Below are positions 17,400 to 26,184 of a DNA stretch of 64,000 nt, piece by piece. The notes below the pieces were generated by a model that saw only the letters and a list, made by a program, of their open reading frames with translations, was not told where the DNA came from and searched no databases. The DNA is from an uncultured Eubacteriales bacterium. Lineage in GTDB: Bacteria > Bacillota > Clostridia > Oscillospirales > Acutalibacteraceae. Made by a program: the position numbers and the translations under genes. The stretch lies in the NCBI GenBank assembly GCA_934457115.1, contig CAKSHI010000002.1:62001-126000 (forward strand). The letters are read 5' to 3'. Positions within the stretch are counted from its first letter, which is position 1. Every line of letters starts with the position of its first letter.

Positions 17400-17429
17400 T
17401 TGATTTTTAGATAATAATAATGGTATAAT
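17400..17429 (+). promoter_or_regulatory. promoter for the 17466 accessory gene
   Basis: TTGATT (17400-17405), 18-base spacer, TATAAT (17424-17429), 36 bases before the ATG at 17466. Having its own promoter means the two related accessory genes need not be one transcript. Confidence 0.6.
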
Positions 17430-17465
17430 TGTCAAATTATATCATTTAGAAGTTGTGGGAGTTTT

Positions 17466-19079
17466 ATGCATCAAGAGAAAGTTGAGCAAAATAAAGACGA
17501 TACATATTCAAGCTTGGGTTATAGTGACATTGACCATGTTAGGCCAATACCTATCCAGGAAACAAATTTACCTATTATAAGAAATCATATTGATTATCAG
17601 TCTATAGAACCTAAAAGAATATTAAAGACATCAAATGATTTCGACCAAAGACCCAGTATTGAAAGGACATTTAGATTTGCAGATAAAGTAGAGGTTATAC
17701 CAAGGCTTAATCTTGGTGAGGTAAGCTATAGAGTTCAAGAAGTTAACGGAACATGCCAATTATATGATCAAAGTGAGAATCATGAGGCTGAGACGGAACC
17801 GTTGCAGCTTAAAAGAAGGAAAAAAGTGCCATCAATTGTAGGTGAGTTTAAGAGGGATTTGGCTAAAAGGAAAATACCATGTGAAAAATTGTTTGATCCC
17901 GATACAAGTGTAGATAAAAAATTAAATTTGTTATCTGATATACAAAAAAACTGTCCTTGTTTTAATTTTATTTGTCCGGAGTATTTTGAAGCCTATAGGC
18001 AATACATACAAAAGACACATAGATATATTAGTCCGGTAACAACAGTGAAAGAATTTACTGATTACTTGAATGGTTTAATAGAAAAATGTAATACGGTTCA
18101 CGGGAATATAAATAAACTTAATAAAGAGGAATTTGTCCCCGAAGGAATACTGGAAGATGTTTGGGACACATATAACGATTTAAGGGATTTAAAAGGAAGA
18201 TGGAGATATCTAGATGACTTAAACTTTGATGATAATCCAAAATCACCTCTTAAGGAGATTAGGGATATGATTCATAACCGTAGTGAAGGTATTGAAAATT
18301 GCATTTCAATTCTAAAAAGGGATCTAAATGATATACATGATATAGATGACAAACATTATGCACAGTTACAATTAGAGGAATTTAGAAAGTTTGATGCTAT
18401 TAATCTGAGTGTTAGGCATGGTTTTACATATAATGATGTACTTAGAGCACACGGTATGATACGAAATATTATGAACATATATAATGGTGTTGTTGGCAAA
18501 TATAAAATGTGTTTTAAAGATGACCCTGAATTTAATCGTTTATATACGGATTGGGTCAAATACTGTGATGGAATTAACAAAAGGCGAGGAAAGTTGAAAC
18601 GTACAACGGCTCCTATTTATGAGGTGGAAAAAAATCAATTCGATATAGGAAGATTAGTTGAAAATTTAGATGATAATGTTAATCAAGCTGGGATAAAACT
18701 TCTTAAATCTATACAATATGTTGAAAATCGATTAGAAAAAATAAAATATATAGCTAAAAAATATCCAATGGACGTAGAGATTAAAGATGAAGATACATAT
18801 TGGAGGCGTCAAGCGGCTCATTATTTAAAAATTCGTGATAATTTATTAGAATTGCAATGGAATCATTATATAAAGCAAAAGGATAATTATATAAATTATG
18901 AAAGATTGTTTAATGAATGCGTAGGTAGAAGGATTGGGCTTATGAGATTGGGTATTATGAGAAATACTGTTATATATTCAATAAGTAGAATACAAAGATT
19001 ATTTCCTAATGTATTGAGTTCAAATGACGAGGAAAATAAATTTTGGAAGGGCCAAGAAAAGAAGTATTTAGGAAAATAA
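17466..19079 (+). CDS. accessory protein, N-terminally related to the 16380 product
   Basis: Unrecognised 537-residue soluble protein. Its first 120 residues align with the preceding gene: RPIPIQET (26-33), RNHIDYQSIEPK (39-50), RILK (51-54) in place of SILK, RTFRFADKVEV (67-77) in place of KRVKFNDNVEE, LGEVSY (83-88), and a basic patch KRRKK (116-120). After that an EKLFDPDTSVDKKLNLL segment corresponds to KFVDLLCNPRISATYKLA of the shorter protein. The remaining 350 residues are a long, charged, mostly helical region with no recognisable enzyme motif. No signal peptide or transmembrane segment. Its ATG follows GGGAG. The second PP1-like motif is degenerate (Arg for Ser in SILK, Phe for Val in RVxF), so binding is less convincing here. 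Confidence 0.7.
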   Translation: MHQEKVEQNKDDTYSSLGYSDIDHVRPIPIQETNLPIIRNHIDYQSIEPKRILKTSNDFDQRPSIERTFRFADKVEVIPRLNLGEVSYRVQEVNGTCQLYDQSENHEAETEPLQLKRRKKVPSIVGEFKRDLAKRKIPCEKLFDPDTSVDKKLNLLSDIQKNCPCFNFICPEYFEAYRQYIQKTHRYISPVTTVKEFTDYLNGLIEKCNTVHGNINKLNKEEFVPEGILEDVWDTYNDLRDLKGRWRYLDDLNFDDNPKSPLKEIRDMIHNRSEGIENCISILKRDLNDIHDIDDKHYAQLQLEEFRKFDAINLSVRHGFTYNDVLRAHGMIRNIMNIYNGVVGKYKMCFKDDPEFNRLYTDWVKYCDGINKRRGKLKRTTAPIYEVEKNQFDIGRLVENLDDNVNQAGIKLLKSIQYVENRLEKIKYIAKKYPMDVEIKDEDTYWRRQAAHYLKIRDNLLELQWNHYIKQKDNYINYERLFNECVGRRIGLMRLGIMRNTVIYSISRIQRLFPNVLSSNDEENKFWKGQEKKYLGK

Positions 19080-19103
19080 GTAATAATACATAATGTTAGT
19101 GTT

Positions 19104-19137
19104 TAAATAAAAAAGACCCTCGGCAATAGCCAAGGGT
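19104..19137 (-). terminator. terminator of the HU gene (probably bidirectional)
   Basis: An 8-base stem, 19117-19124 with 19129-19136 (one mismatch), around an AATA loop. Read on the minus strand it is followed by a T-rich tract (19116-19104). It lies between the converging 17466 gene and HU. Confidence 0.75.
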
Positions 19138-19142
19138 TATAA

Positions 19143-19418
19143 TTATTTATTTACAGTTTCTTTGAATGTTTTGCTAACTTTAAAAGCAGGGCATTTTGAT
19201 GCAGGAATTGTAATAGCTTGACGTGTAATAGGGTTATGACCTTGTCTTTCGGGTCTGGATCTTAATTCGAATGTTCCAAATCCTATTAGTTGAACCTTTT
19301 GGTCATTAGCAACTGCGTCAATTACTGATTCAATAAACGCTGATAGAGCTTTTTCTGTATCTTTTTTTGTTAATCCACTTCTTTCGGACATATCTGAAAT
19401 TAATTCTGTTCTATTCAT
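19143..19418 (-). CDS. hup: HU-family DNA-binding protein
   Basis: Histone-like dimeric DNA-bending protein that compacts the nucleoid. The 91 residues match HU along the full length: MNRTELISDMSERSGLTKKDTEKAL, then VQLIGFGTFELRSRPERQGHNPITRQ with the DNA-minor-groove arm, and the end PAFKVSKTFKETVN. The arm signature RxGRNPxTG-like reads RQGHNPITRQ, still acceptable. It has its own promoter and terminator, fitting a highly expressed single gene. Confidence 0.95.
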   Translation of the reverse strand: MNRTELISDMSERSGLTKKDTEKALSAFIESVIDAVANDQKVQLIGFGTFELRSRPERQGHNPITRQAITIPASKCPAFKVSKTFKETVNK

Positions 19419-19510
19419 TGTATTCCTCCATACTTTTAATAATCTATTAACAGGTAATAGGATACCGATTAATCATAAAAATTTTAGTAAAATTAATACC
19501 TTTGTAAAGT

Positions 19511-19539
19511 ATGATACATCAATATTGAGGTTTTGTCAA
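19511..19539 (-). promoter_or_regulatory. strong promoter for HU
   Basis: On the minus strand TTGACA (complement of 19534-19539), 17-base spacer, TATCAT (complement of 19511-19516). It is followed by a leader of about 90 bases to the HU start. Confidence 0.7.
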
Positions 19540-19620
19540 TTGATTTATAATAAATATATACATTATTACTTGTTTTTGATTGGATGATATAGTATAAACG
19601 AATCTCATTTTGAGCTTTCC

Positions 19621-19649
19621 TTGAATATTACAGTATATCATGTTAAAAT
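19621..19649 (+). promoter_or_regulatory. promoter for the miaB-to-ileS gene run
   Basis: TTGAAT (19621-19626), 17-base spacer, TAAAAT (19644-19649), close to the GGGGG ribosome binding site of miaB. It could drive the long co-directional run through ileS, in which gaps are short or negative. Confidence 0.55.
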
Positions 19650-19684
19650 TAAAGAATTAAAGTTTATTTTTGGGGGTTTTGCAT

Positions 19685-21091
19685 TTGTCTAATGCATTGG
19701 ATAATGTTTTGCTATTTGAGCAAACTGAATATATAAAACTGGTTAATGAAATTATACATTTAAAATATCAAAAAGACAAACCTTTAGCGTTTATTAGAAC
19801 TTATGGTTGTCAGCAAAATGTAGCAGACGGCGAAAAGATTAAGGGTATGCTTTTCGATATGGGGTATGGCTTTACTGAAAATCAAGAGGAAGCTGATTTT
19901 ATTTTATTTAATACATGTGCTATAAGGGAGCACGCCGAAGATAGAGTCTTTGGTAATGTGGGAGCATTAAAGGCTCTTAAAAGGAGGAAACCTTCAACAT
20001 TAATAGCTCTTTGCGGGTGCATGATGGAACAGGAGAGAGTTGTTGAAAGGATAAGAAACAGTTTTCCTTTTGTGGGTCTTATTTTCGGCACTAATTCATT
20101 GAAAAATTTTCCTAAGCTTTTGTATAATGCATTGTCAAAAGAGAAACGTATAGTTGAAAGTGGCATAGAAGATATGTCGATTACTGAGGGAATTCCTACA
20201 AGGCGTGACGGAAAAATAAAGGCGTGGCTTCCTATAATGTATGGATGCAATAACTTTTGCTCTTATTGTATAGTGCCATATGTAAGAGGAAGAGAAAAAA
20301 GCCGTAGGGCTGAAGATATAATTAAAGAAGCACAAGAAATAATAAGTATGGGATATAAAGAGATTACTTTGCTAGGTCAAAATGTAAACTCATACGGGAA
20401 AAATTTGGAGCAAAAAATCAATTTTTCCGAGCTTTTAAGGGAGATTGATAAAATTGAGGGCGATTATTGGATACGCTTTATGACCTCACATCCAAAGGAT
20501 GCGACAAAAGAGCTTATCGATACTATAGCTAACAGCAAGCATATTTGTCATCAACTTCATTTACCTGTCCAATCGGGGAATAATCGTGTGTTAAAGGAAA
20601 TGAATAGAAAATACACAAGAGAAAAATATCTTGAAATAATAGAATATGCTAAACAAAAAATTGATGATATTACATTTACAAGCGATATTATAGTAGGTTT
20701 CCCGTCGGAAACGTATGAGGAGTTTTTAGACACAGTAAGCCTTATTAAAGAAGTAAAGTATTCATCTTTATTTACGTTTATTTATTCTAAAAGGCCGTCA
20801 ACTCCCGCAGCAGAAATGGAGGACCCTATTCCTTATGAAGAAAAATCAAAGTGGTTTAGGGAGCTTTTGGATGTACAAGAGACTATTTCCTCTTCAATAT
20901 GTAATTCTATGGTAGGAAAGAATTATAAGGTGCTTTTTGATGGCAAAAATCCAAAGAATAATTTGTTAACTGCGAGAACTCAGGGAAACATAATAGTAGA
21001 GGTACCGGCAGATGAAAGTTATATAGGAACTTTTGCTAATGTGGAAATAACGAGTGCCGGCAATTATATAGTAAAAGGTAAATTAATATAA
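19685..21091 (+). CDS. miaB: tRNA-2-methylthio-N6-dimethylallyladenosine synthase
   Basis: Radical-SAM methylthiotransferase that modifies A37 of tRNAs already prenylated by MiaA, whose gene lies downstream. The N-terminal UPF0004 domain holds three cluster Cys (TYGCQQN, FNTCAIRE, CGCMMEQ). The radical-SAM core has CNNFCSYC with the following YVRGREKSR, and the C-terminus is a TRAM domain. The length of 468 residues is normal. Start TTG at 19685 is chosen because it sits 8 bases after GGGGG; the frame is open 5 codons further up. First gene of a run of ten co-oriented genes. Confidence 0.95.
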   Translation: MSNALDNVLLFEQTEYIKLVNEIIHLKYQKDKPLAFIRTYGCQQNVADGEKIKGMLFDMGYGFTENQEEADFILFNTCAIREHAEDRVFGNVGALKALKRRKPSTLIALCGCMMEQERVVERIRNSFPFVGLIFGTNSLKNFPKLLYNALSKEKRIVESGIEDMSITEGIPTRRDGKIKAWLPIMYGCNNFCSYCIVPYVRGREKSRRAEDIIKEAQEIISMGYKEITLLGQNVNSYGKNLEQKINFSELLREIDKIEGDYWIRFMTSHPKDATKELIDTIANSKHICHQLHLPVQSGNNRVLKEMNRKYTREKYLEIIEYAKQKIDDITFTSDIIVGFPSETYEEFLDTVSLIKEVKYSSLFTFIYSKRPSTPAAEMEDPIPYEEKSKWFRELLDVQETISSSICNSMVGKNYKVLFDGKNPKNNLLTARTQGNIIVEVPADESYIGTFANVEITSAGNYIVKGKLI

Positions 21092-21114
21092 AAAAATTAT
21101 AAGGAGAATGTAAA

Positions 21115-21522
21115 ATGGATATTATAGAACTAGCAAGAGAAATAGGAAGAAAACTTCAAGAGGACAAAAGTTATTTGAATTTACAAATAGCTCAACAAAA
21201 CAGTGACGAAGATAAAGAACTTCAAGAGCTTATTGGTGAGTTTAACTTAAAAAGGATGGCAATAAATAATGAAGCAACCAAAGAAGAAAGAGACAGTAAA
21301 AAAATTGAAGAATTAAATAATCAAATAAGAGAACTTTATTCATCAATAATGAAAAATGAAAGAATGGTTGCTTATAATATAGCAAAGAATGATTTTGATC
21401 ATATTGTAAAAAGAGTTAATGCTATAATTATGCAATCGGCTTCAGGTGAAGATCCAAATACTGCCGACCTTGAAGAATCCGGATGTGAAGGAAATTGTTC
21501 AGGCTGCAGCGGCTGCCATTAA
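21115..21522 (+). CDS. YlbF/RicF-family regulator with Cys-rich tail
   Basis: 135-residue helical protein of the YlbF/YmcA family. In Bacillus subtilis these form a complex with YaaT (RicT) that affects RNA processing and development and carries [4Fe-4S] clusters. The helices are evident (ELAREIGRKLQEDKSYLNL; LKRMAINNEATKEE; YSSIMKNERMVAYNIAKNDFD). The protein ends in CEGNCSGCSGCH, four Cys and a His in twelve residues, which suggests metal or Fe-S binding by the tail. The start follows AAGGAG. It lies 23 bases after miaB and 29 bases before mutS, so co-transcription is likely. Confidence 0.8.
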   Translation: MDIIELAREIGRKLQEDKSYLNLQIAQQNSDEDKELQELIGEFNLKRMAINNEATKEERDSKKIEELNNQIRELYSSIMKNERMVAYNIAKNDFDHIVKRVNAIIMQSASGEDPNTADLEESGCEGNCSGCSGCH

Positions 21523-21551
21523 TAGATAATTATAATATAAGGAATGATAAT

Positions 21552-24176
21552 ATGGTTGGACTTTCTCCTATGATGCAACAATACTTGCAAGTTAAAGAAA
21601 AATATAAGGATACAATCCTATTCTTTCGTCTTGGCGATTTTTATGAGATGTTTTTTGAAGACGCTAAGACGGCATCTAAAGAACTTGAACTTACTTTAAC
21701 GTCAAAAGATTGTGGTAAAAAAGAAAGAGCTCCAATGTGTGGTGTACCTTATCACAGCAGTGAAGGATATATCGCAAGGCTTGTTGAAAAAGGGTATAAG
21801 GTCGCTATTTGCGAGCAATTGGAAAGTGCCGCAGCATCAAAGGGTATAGTAAAAAGAGATGTTATAAGAGTTATTACTCCAGGGACAGTACTTGAAAGTT
21901 CTATGCTTGATGCTTCTAAGAATAATTTTATATCTTCAATGTTTTTGGCTAACGAAAAGGTTGGAGTATGCTTTTGTGACATTTCTACGGGAGAACTTTA
22001 TGCTACTGAATTTTCGGATGATCAAGTGAATCAAAAGCTCAAAAATGAACTTTCAAGATTTTCACCAAAAGAGATATTAATTGGTGGAGATGTTGATAAA
22101 CTTAAAAACCTATCATCTTTTATACAAGACAAGCTATTTTCAAGTGTAGAAATGCTTGATGATTCTGAGTTTGATTATGAAATTTCTAAGACTACTATAT
22201 TAAATCATTTTAAGAAAGAAACTTTAAAGGACATGAACTTAGAAAACAAAAATATAATCATATCAAGTTTAGGTGCACTTATTAGGTATTTAGGGAATAC
22301 TCAAAAAAAGGGTCTTGAAAGAATAAATGCAATAGAAATATATAATGACTCCAACTTTATGATGCTTGATTTTAATACAAGAAGAAATTTAGAACTGACA
22401 AAAACAATGAGGGACGGCGAAAAAAGAGGGTCACTTCTTTGGGTTATAGATAAAACAAAAACCGCTATGGGAAAAAGATTACTAAGATTATGGATTGAAC
22501 AACCTCTTTTAAGCTCCGTAAAAATCAACAAAAGGCAAAATGCAGTAAGAGAATTATATTCTAATATAATATTAAGAAGCTCTATTATAGATAACTTGTT
22601 TGGAATATCAGATCTTGAAAGACTCATGACAAGAATAATATACGGTTCAGCCAATGCAAGGGATCTAAAGTCATTAGAGACAACATTAAGCAAGCTCCCT
22701 GGCTTGAAAAAGCATTTAAAGGATGTTAAGTCTGCGTATCTTAGACACATAAATGAGTCAATCGATACTATGGAGGATATAAGGGATCTAATTGAAAATT
22801 CGATTGTTGAGGAGCCTCCATTTTCAATAAGAGAAGGCGGCATAATCAAGAAGGGCTACAATAAAGAAATCGATGAGCTTCAAAATGATATGAATAACTC
22901 TAAAACAATTTTGGCTGATATAGAAGCTGAGGAAAGAAAAAAGACGGGTATTCCTAAGCTAAAGGTGTCCTATAACAGGATTGCGGGATATTATATTGAG
23001 GTTACCAATTCATACAAAAATAAGGTTCCCGATGAATACATAAGAAAGCAAACACTTTCTAATTCCGAAAGGTATATAACTAAGGAACTAAAGGATCTTG
23101 AAGGAAGAATTCTTGGGGCTAAAGATAAGGTTATAGAACTTGAATATCAACTTTTTAATAAAATAAGAGAAGCCATTGCCATAGAACTTCCAAGAATACA
23201 AAGAGCGGCCAAAGCAATTGCACATCTTGATGTTTTTGCTTCACTTGCGAATGTTGCGGCTACGAATAGGTATGTTTGCCCATTGGTAAATACAAGCGGC
23301 AAAATCATAATAAAAGACGGAAGACATCCTGTTGTTGAAGAACTTCAAAAAAATACTCCATTTGTACCAAATGATGTGGTGCTTGATAAGGACGACAACC
23401 GTATGGCTATTATTACAGGCCCTAATATGGCAGGAAAATCTACATATATGCGTCAAACGGCGATAATTACATTGATGGCGCAGATTGGAAGCTTTGTCCC
23501 TGCAAGTGAGGCCGAAATTGGGGTTGTAGACAGCATATTTACAAGAGTAGGAGCTTCAGATGATTTGGCTTCGGGGCAATCTACTTTTATGGTTGAGATG
23601 ACTGAGGTTGCTCATATTATAAATAATGCTACCCAAGACAGCCTTATTGTTTTAGATGAGATAGGAAGAGGAACTTCCACATTTGATGGTATGAGTATAG
23701 CGAGATCTGCCATAGAATACATATCCAACAAGAAAAAAGTGGGGGCAAAAACTCTTTTTGCTACTCATTATCATGAGCTTACTGAACTAGAGGAATTACT
23801 TGAAGGCGTTAAGAATTATAATATTGCAGTTAAAAAACGTGGCGATGATATAACATTTTTGAGGAGAATAGTAAGAGGCGCTGCTGATGACAGCTATGGT
23901 ATTGAGGTAGCAAAACTTGCAGGGGTGCCGGACGAAATAGTAAGTAGGGCTAAACAAATTTTAAATAATTTGGAATCCGGTAAGGATGAGCCTAATCAAA
24001 ATATTTCAAAAAAACATATGGAAAATAAGAATACGAATAAAAGTCAACAACTTGAATTGAATGCATCCAAAGGCGATATTTTGGTTGATAAAATCAATAA
24101 AATCGATGTAAATACCTTGACTCCGATCGAGGCGATGAACATTTTATTTGATTTGGCTAATTCAATTAAGGATTAA
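21552..24176 (+). CDS. mutS: DNA mismatch repair protein MutS
   Basis: Recognises base mismatches and small loops and recruits MutL. The N-terminal mismatch-binding motif is intact (GDFYEMF, the F-x-E). The C-terminal ATPase has Walker A GPNMAGKST, a Walker B ending DEIGRGTST and the helix-turn-helix dimerisation region. A poorly conserved linker near 820-850 leads to the final PIEAMNILFDL segment. The protein is 874 residues, the usual size. The start at 21552 is chosen because AAGGA lies upstream; the frame is open 19 codons further, overlapping the previous gene. Confidence 0.97.
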   Translation: MVGLSPMMQQYLQVKEKYKDTILFFRLGDFYEMFFEDAKTASKELELTLTSKDCGKKERAPMCGVPYHSSEGYIARLVEKGYKVAICEQLESAAASKGIVKRDVIRVITPGTVLESSMLDASKNNFISSMFLANEKVGVCFCDISTGELYATEFSDDQVNQKLKNELSRFSPKEILIGGDVDKLKNLSSFIQDKLFSSVEMLDDSEFDYEISKTTILNHFKKETLKDMNLENKNIIISSLGALIRYLGNTQKKGLERINAIEIYNDSNFMMLDFNTRRNLELTKTMRDGEKRGSLLWVIDKTKTAMGKRLLRLWIEQPLLSSVKINKRQNAVRELYSNIILRSSIIDNLFGISDLERLMTRIIYGSANARDLKSLETTLSKLPGLKKHLKDVKSAYLRHINESIDTMEDIRDLIENSIVEEPPFSIREGGIIKKGYNKEIDELQNDMNNSKTILADIEAEERKKTGIPKLKVSYNRIAGYYIEVTNSYKNKVPDEYIRKQTLSNSERYITKELKDLEGRILGAKDKVIELEYQLFNKIREAIAIELPRIQRAAKAIAHLDVFASLANVAATNRYVCPLVNTSGKIIIKDGRHPVVEELQKNTPFVPNDVVLDKDDNRMAIITGPNMAGKSTYMRQTAIITLMAQIGSFVPASEAEIGVVDSIFTRVGASDDLASGQSTFMVEMTEVAHIINNATQDSLIVLDEIGRGTSTFDGMSIARSAIEYISNKKKVGAKTLFATHYHELTELEELLEGVKNYNIAVKKRGDDITFLRRIVRGAADDSYGIEVAKLAGVPDEIVSRAKQILNNLESGKDEPNQNISKKHMENKNTNKSQQLELNASKGDILVDKINKIDVNTLTPIEAMNILFDLANSIKD

Positions 24177-24213
24177 ATTGTCATTTTAAGAAAGTGGGTG
24201 AATTGTCTCTATT

Positions 24214-26178
24214 ATGGGAAAGATTAATGTACTTGATGAAAATATATCCGAATTAATTGCAGCCGGTGAAGTGATAGAGCGCCCATCTTCTGTGATAAAA
24301 GAACTTGTAGAAAATTCTATAGATTCAGGAGCGTCAAACATCACTGTGGAAATCAGAAACGGCGGGACTACTTTTATGAAGGTGACTGACGACGGAAGTG
24401 GCATTGATAGAGATGATGTAAGAAAAGCCTTTCTACGCCATGCGACAAGCAAGGTTTCTTCAAAAGATGATTTGGAGAAAATTTCTACTTTAGGTTTTAG
24501 AGGGGAAGCTTTAGCTTCTATTACTGCAGTTTCTAGGGTAGAGGTTTATACGAGGATTAAAGATGATTTAGAGGGAACTCACTTTAAAATAAGTGCCTCT
24601 AAGGAAGAGCTTTTTGAAGAAGCGGGATGCGCTAAGGGAACTACTATAATAGTTGAGGATTTGTTTTATAATGTGCCCGTAAGGATGAAATTTTTGAAAA
24701 AGGACGTGTCAGAAGCAAATGCCGTGGCGTCTTTGATAGATAGAATAGCCTTGTCCCATCCTGAAATTTCTTTTAAATTTATAAGGGACGGCAAGGAAAC
24801 ACTTAATACGCCCGGCAATAAGGATATTAAGTCAACTATTTACGCGGTTTACGGTAAAGAATTTTCTAATTCTATGATTCCTTTGGATTATAAATTAGCA
24901 GGGGTAAAGATTAGTGGTTTTATAAGCCTTCCAAACTCTTCAAGGCCAAACAGAAGAATGCAGCATTTTTTTGTTAACGGCAGATATGTAAAAAGCAATA
25001 CTGCTATGTCAGCTTTAGAACAGGCATATAAGGGTAGTATCATGGTAGGAAAATTTCCATCGTGTGTTATGTATATAAATCTTCCATGCGAGGTTACTGA
25101 TGTCAATGTGCACCCTGCAAAGCTTGAAATACGATTTATTGATGAAAGACCTGTTTTTAATGCGGTTTATCATGGAGTTAAATCGTCTATAAATAATAAT
25201 GAAAGGCTAAAAAACTTTTCATTTGATGATATTATAGATAATCAAGAAGTAAAGGCTGTACATAAAGACGTTCAGGTAGAGACTTATGAAAATAAGGAAG
25301 CATTGAAAACCGAAATTCCTTTGAAAAAGAATATACGTAGTATATCGTTAGATGAAGATGATATGCCGGATATATATATTCCTCCAAAGCCTAGGTTATC
25401 ACTTGTGGATATGTTTAATGTTAAGGGTATTCAAGACGAGAAAGATGAACCAATGTATGCTGCAAAAACCATACCTATGGATACTGACAATAATTTAAAG
25501 TCTCTCGATGAAGTAAGCATAGATACTAAGGCAGAGGAAGATATAGAAGTTAGTTATAAAGATGATGACGTTAAGATTATTGATGAACCTATTTTAAAAG
25601 AAGAAGAGCAAAATTATAAGTTTATAGGTGAGGCATTTTCAACTTATATCATATTAGAAAATAATGATGAGATAATTCTTATTGATAAGCACGCAGCACA
25701 CGAAAGACTTATATATGAAAAACTTAAAAAGGAAAATAGAAATATCACCGCCCAAATGCTACTAAGCCCTATGACCTTAAACTTAGATAAAGATGAATAT
25801 GCTGCGATTGTAAAAAACCTTGATATTTTAATGGATGCCGGGTTTGACATAGAGGATTTTGGTTTGGGTACTGTTATATTAAGGTCGGCCCCAACTTATC
25901 TTGAAAAGGGAGATATAAAAAGTTCGATAATAGAGATTGCCGAACATATATTGCAAAATAAGAGCGATCTAAACACTGAATATCTAGACTGGATCTACCA
26001 TAATATTGCGTGCAGGGCAGCAATTAAGGCGGGTGAAAGGCAGGAAAAGCAGGAGCTTATTGAGCTTGTTAAGGACTTAAACAAAAATCCTAACTTAAAG
26101 CATTGTCCTCATGGAAGGCCTATATATATTTCTATTACTAAAAAAGATATAGAAAAACAGTTTGGCAGGATGGGGTAG
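24214..26178 (+). CDS. mutL: DNA mismatch repair protein MutL
   Basis: GHKL-ATPase that couples MutS mismatch recognition to strand incision. N-terminal ATPase motifs are ELVENSIDSGA, DDGSGI, RHATSK and GFRGEALAS. The C-terminal domain carries the nuclease motif in the form DKHAAHER (usually DQHAxxER, so Lys for Gln) and CPHGRP, so it is probably an endonuclease-type MutL, as expected where MutH is absent. An acidic, variable linker spans about residues 340-470. Length 654. Follows mutS by 37 bases. Confidence 0.96.
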   Translation: MGKINVLDENISELIAAGEVIERPSSVIKELVENSIDSGASNITVEIRNGGTTFMKVTDDGSGIDRDDVRKAFLRHATSKVSSKDDLEKISTLGFRGEALASITAVSRVEVYTRIKDDLEGTHFKISASKEELFEEAGCAKGTTIIVEDLFYNVPVRMKFLKKDVSEANAVASLIDRIALSHPEISFKFIRDGKETLNTPGNKDIKSTIYAVYGKEFSNSMIPLDYKLAGVKISGFISLPNSSRPNRRMQHFFVNGRYVKSNTAMSALEQAYKGSIMVGKFPSCVMYINLPCEVTDVNVHPAKLEIRFIDERPVFNAVYHGVKSSINNNERLKNFSFDDIIDNQEVKAVHKDVQVETYENKEALKTEIPLKKNIRSISLDEDDMPDIYIPPKPRLSLVDMFNVKGIQDEKDEPMYAAKTIPMDTDNNLKSLDEVSIDTKAEEDIEVSYKDDDVKIIDEPILKEEEQNYKFIGEAFSTYIILENNDEIILIDKHAAHERLIYEKLKKENRNITAQMLLSPMTLNLDKDEYAAIVKNLDILMDAGFDIEDFGLGTVILRSAPTYLEKGDIKSSIIEIAEHILQNKSDLNTEYLDWIYHNIACRAAIKAGERQEKQELIELVKDLNKNPNLKHCPHGRPIYISITKKDIEKQFGRMG

Positions 26179-26184
26179 AATTGT

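Noticed and set aside
22301..22849. A 182-codon minus-strand frame inside mutS
   Set aside because: mutS is unambiguous here and the antisense frame has no start site or family features.
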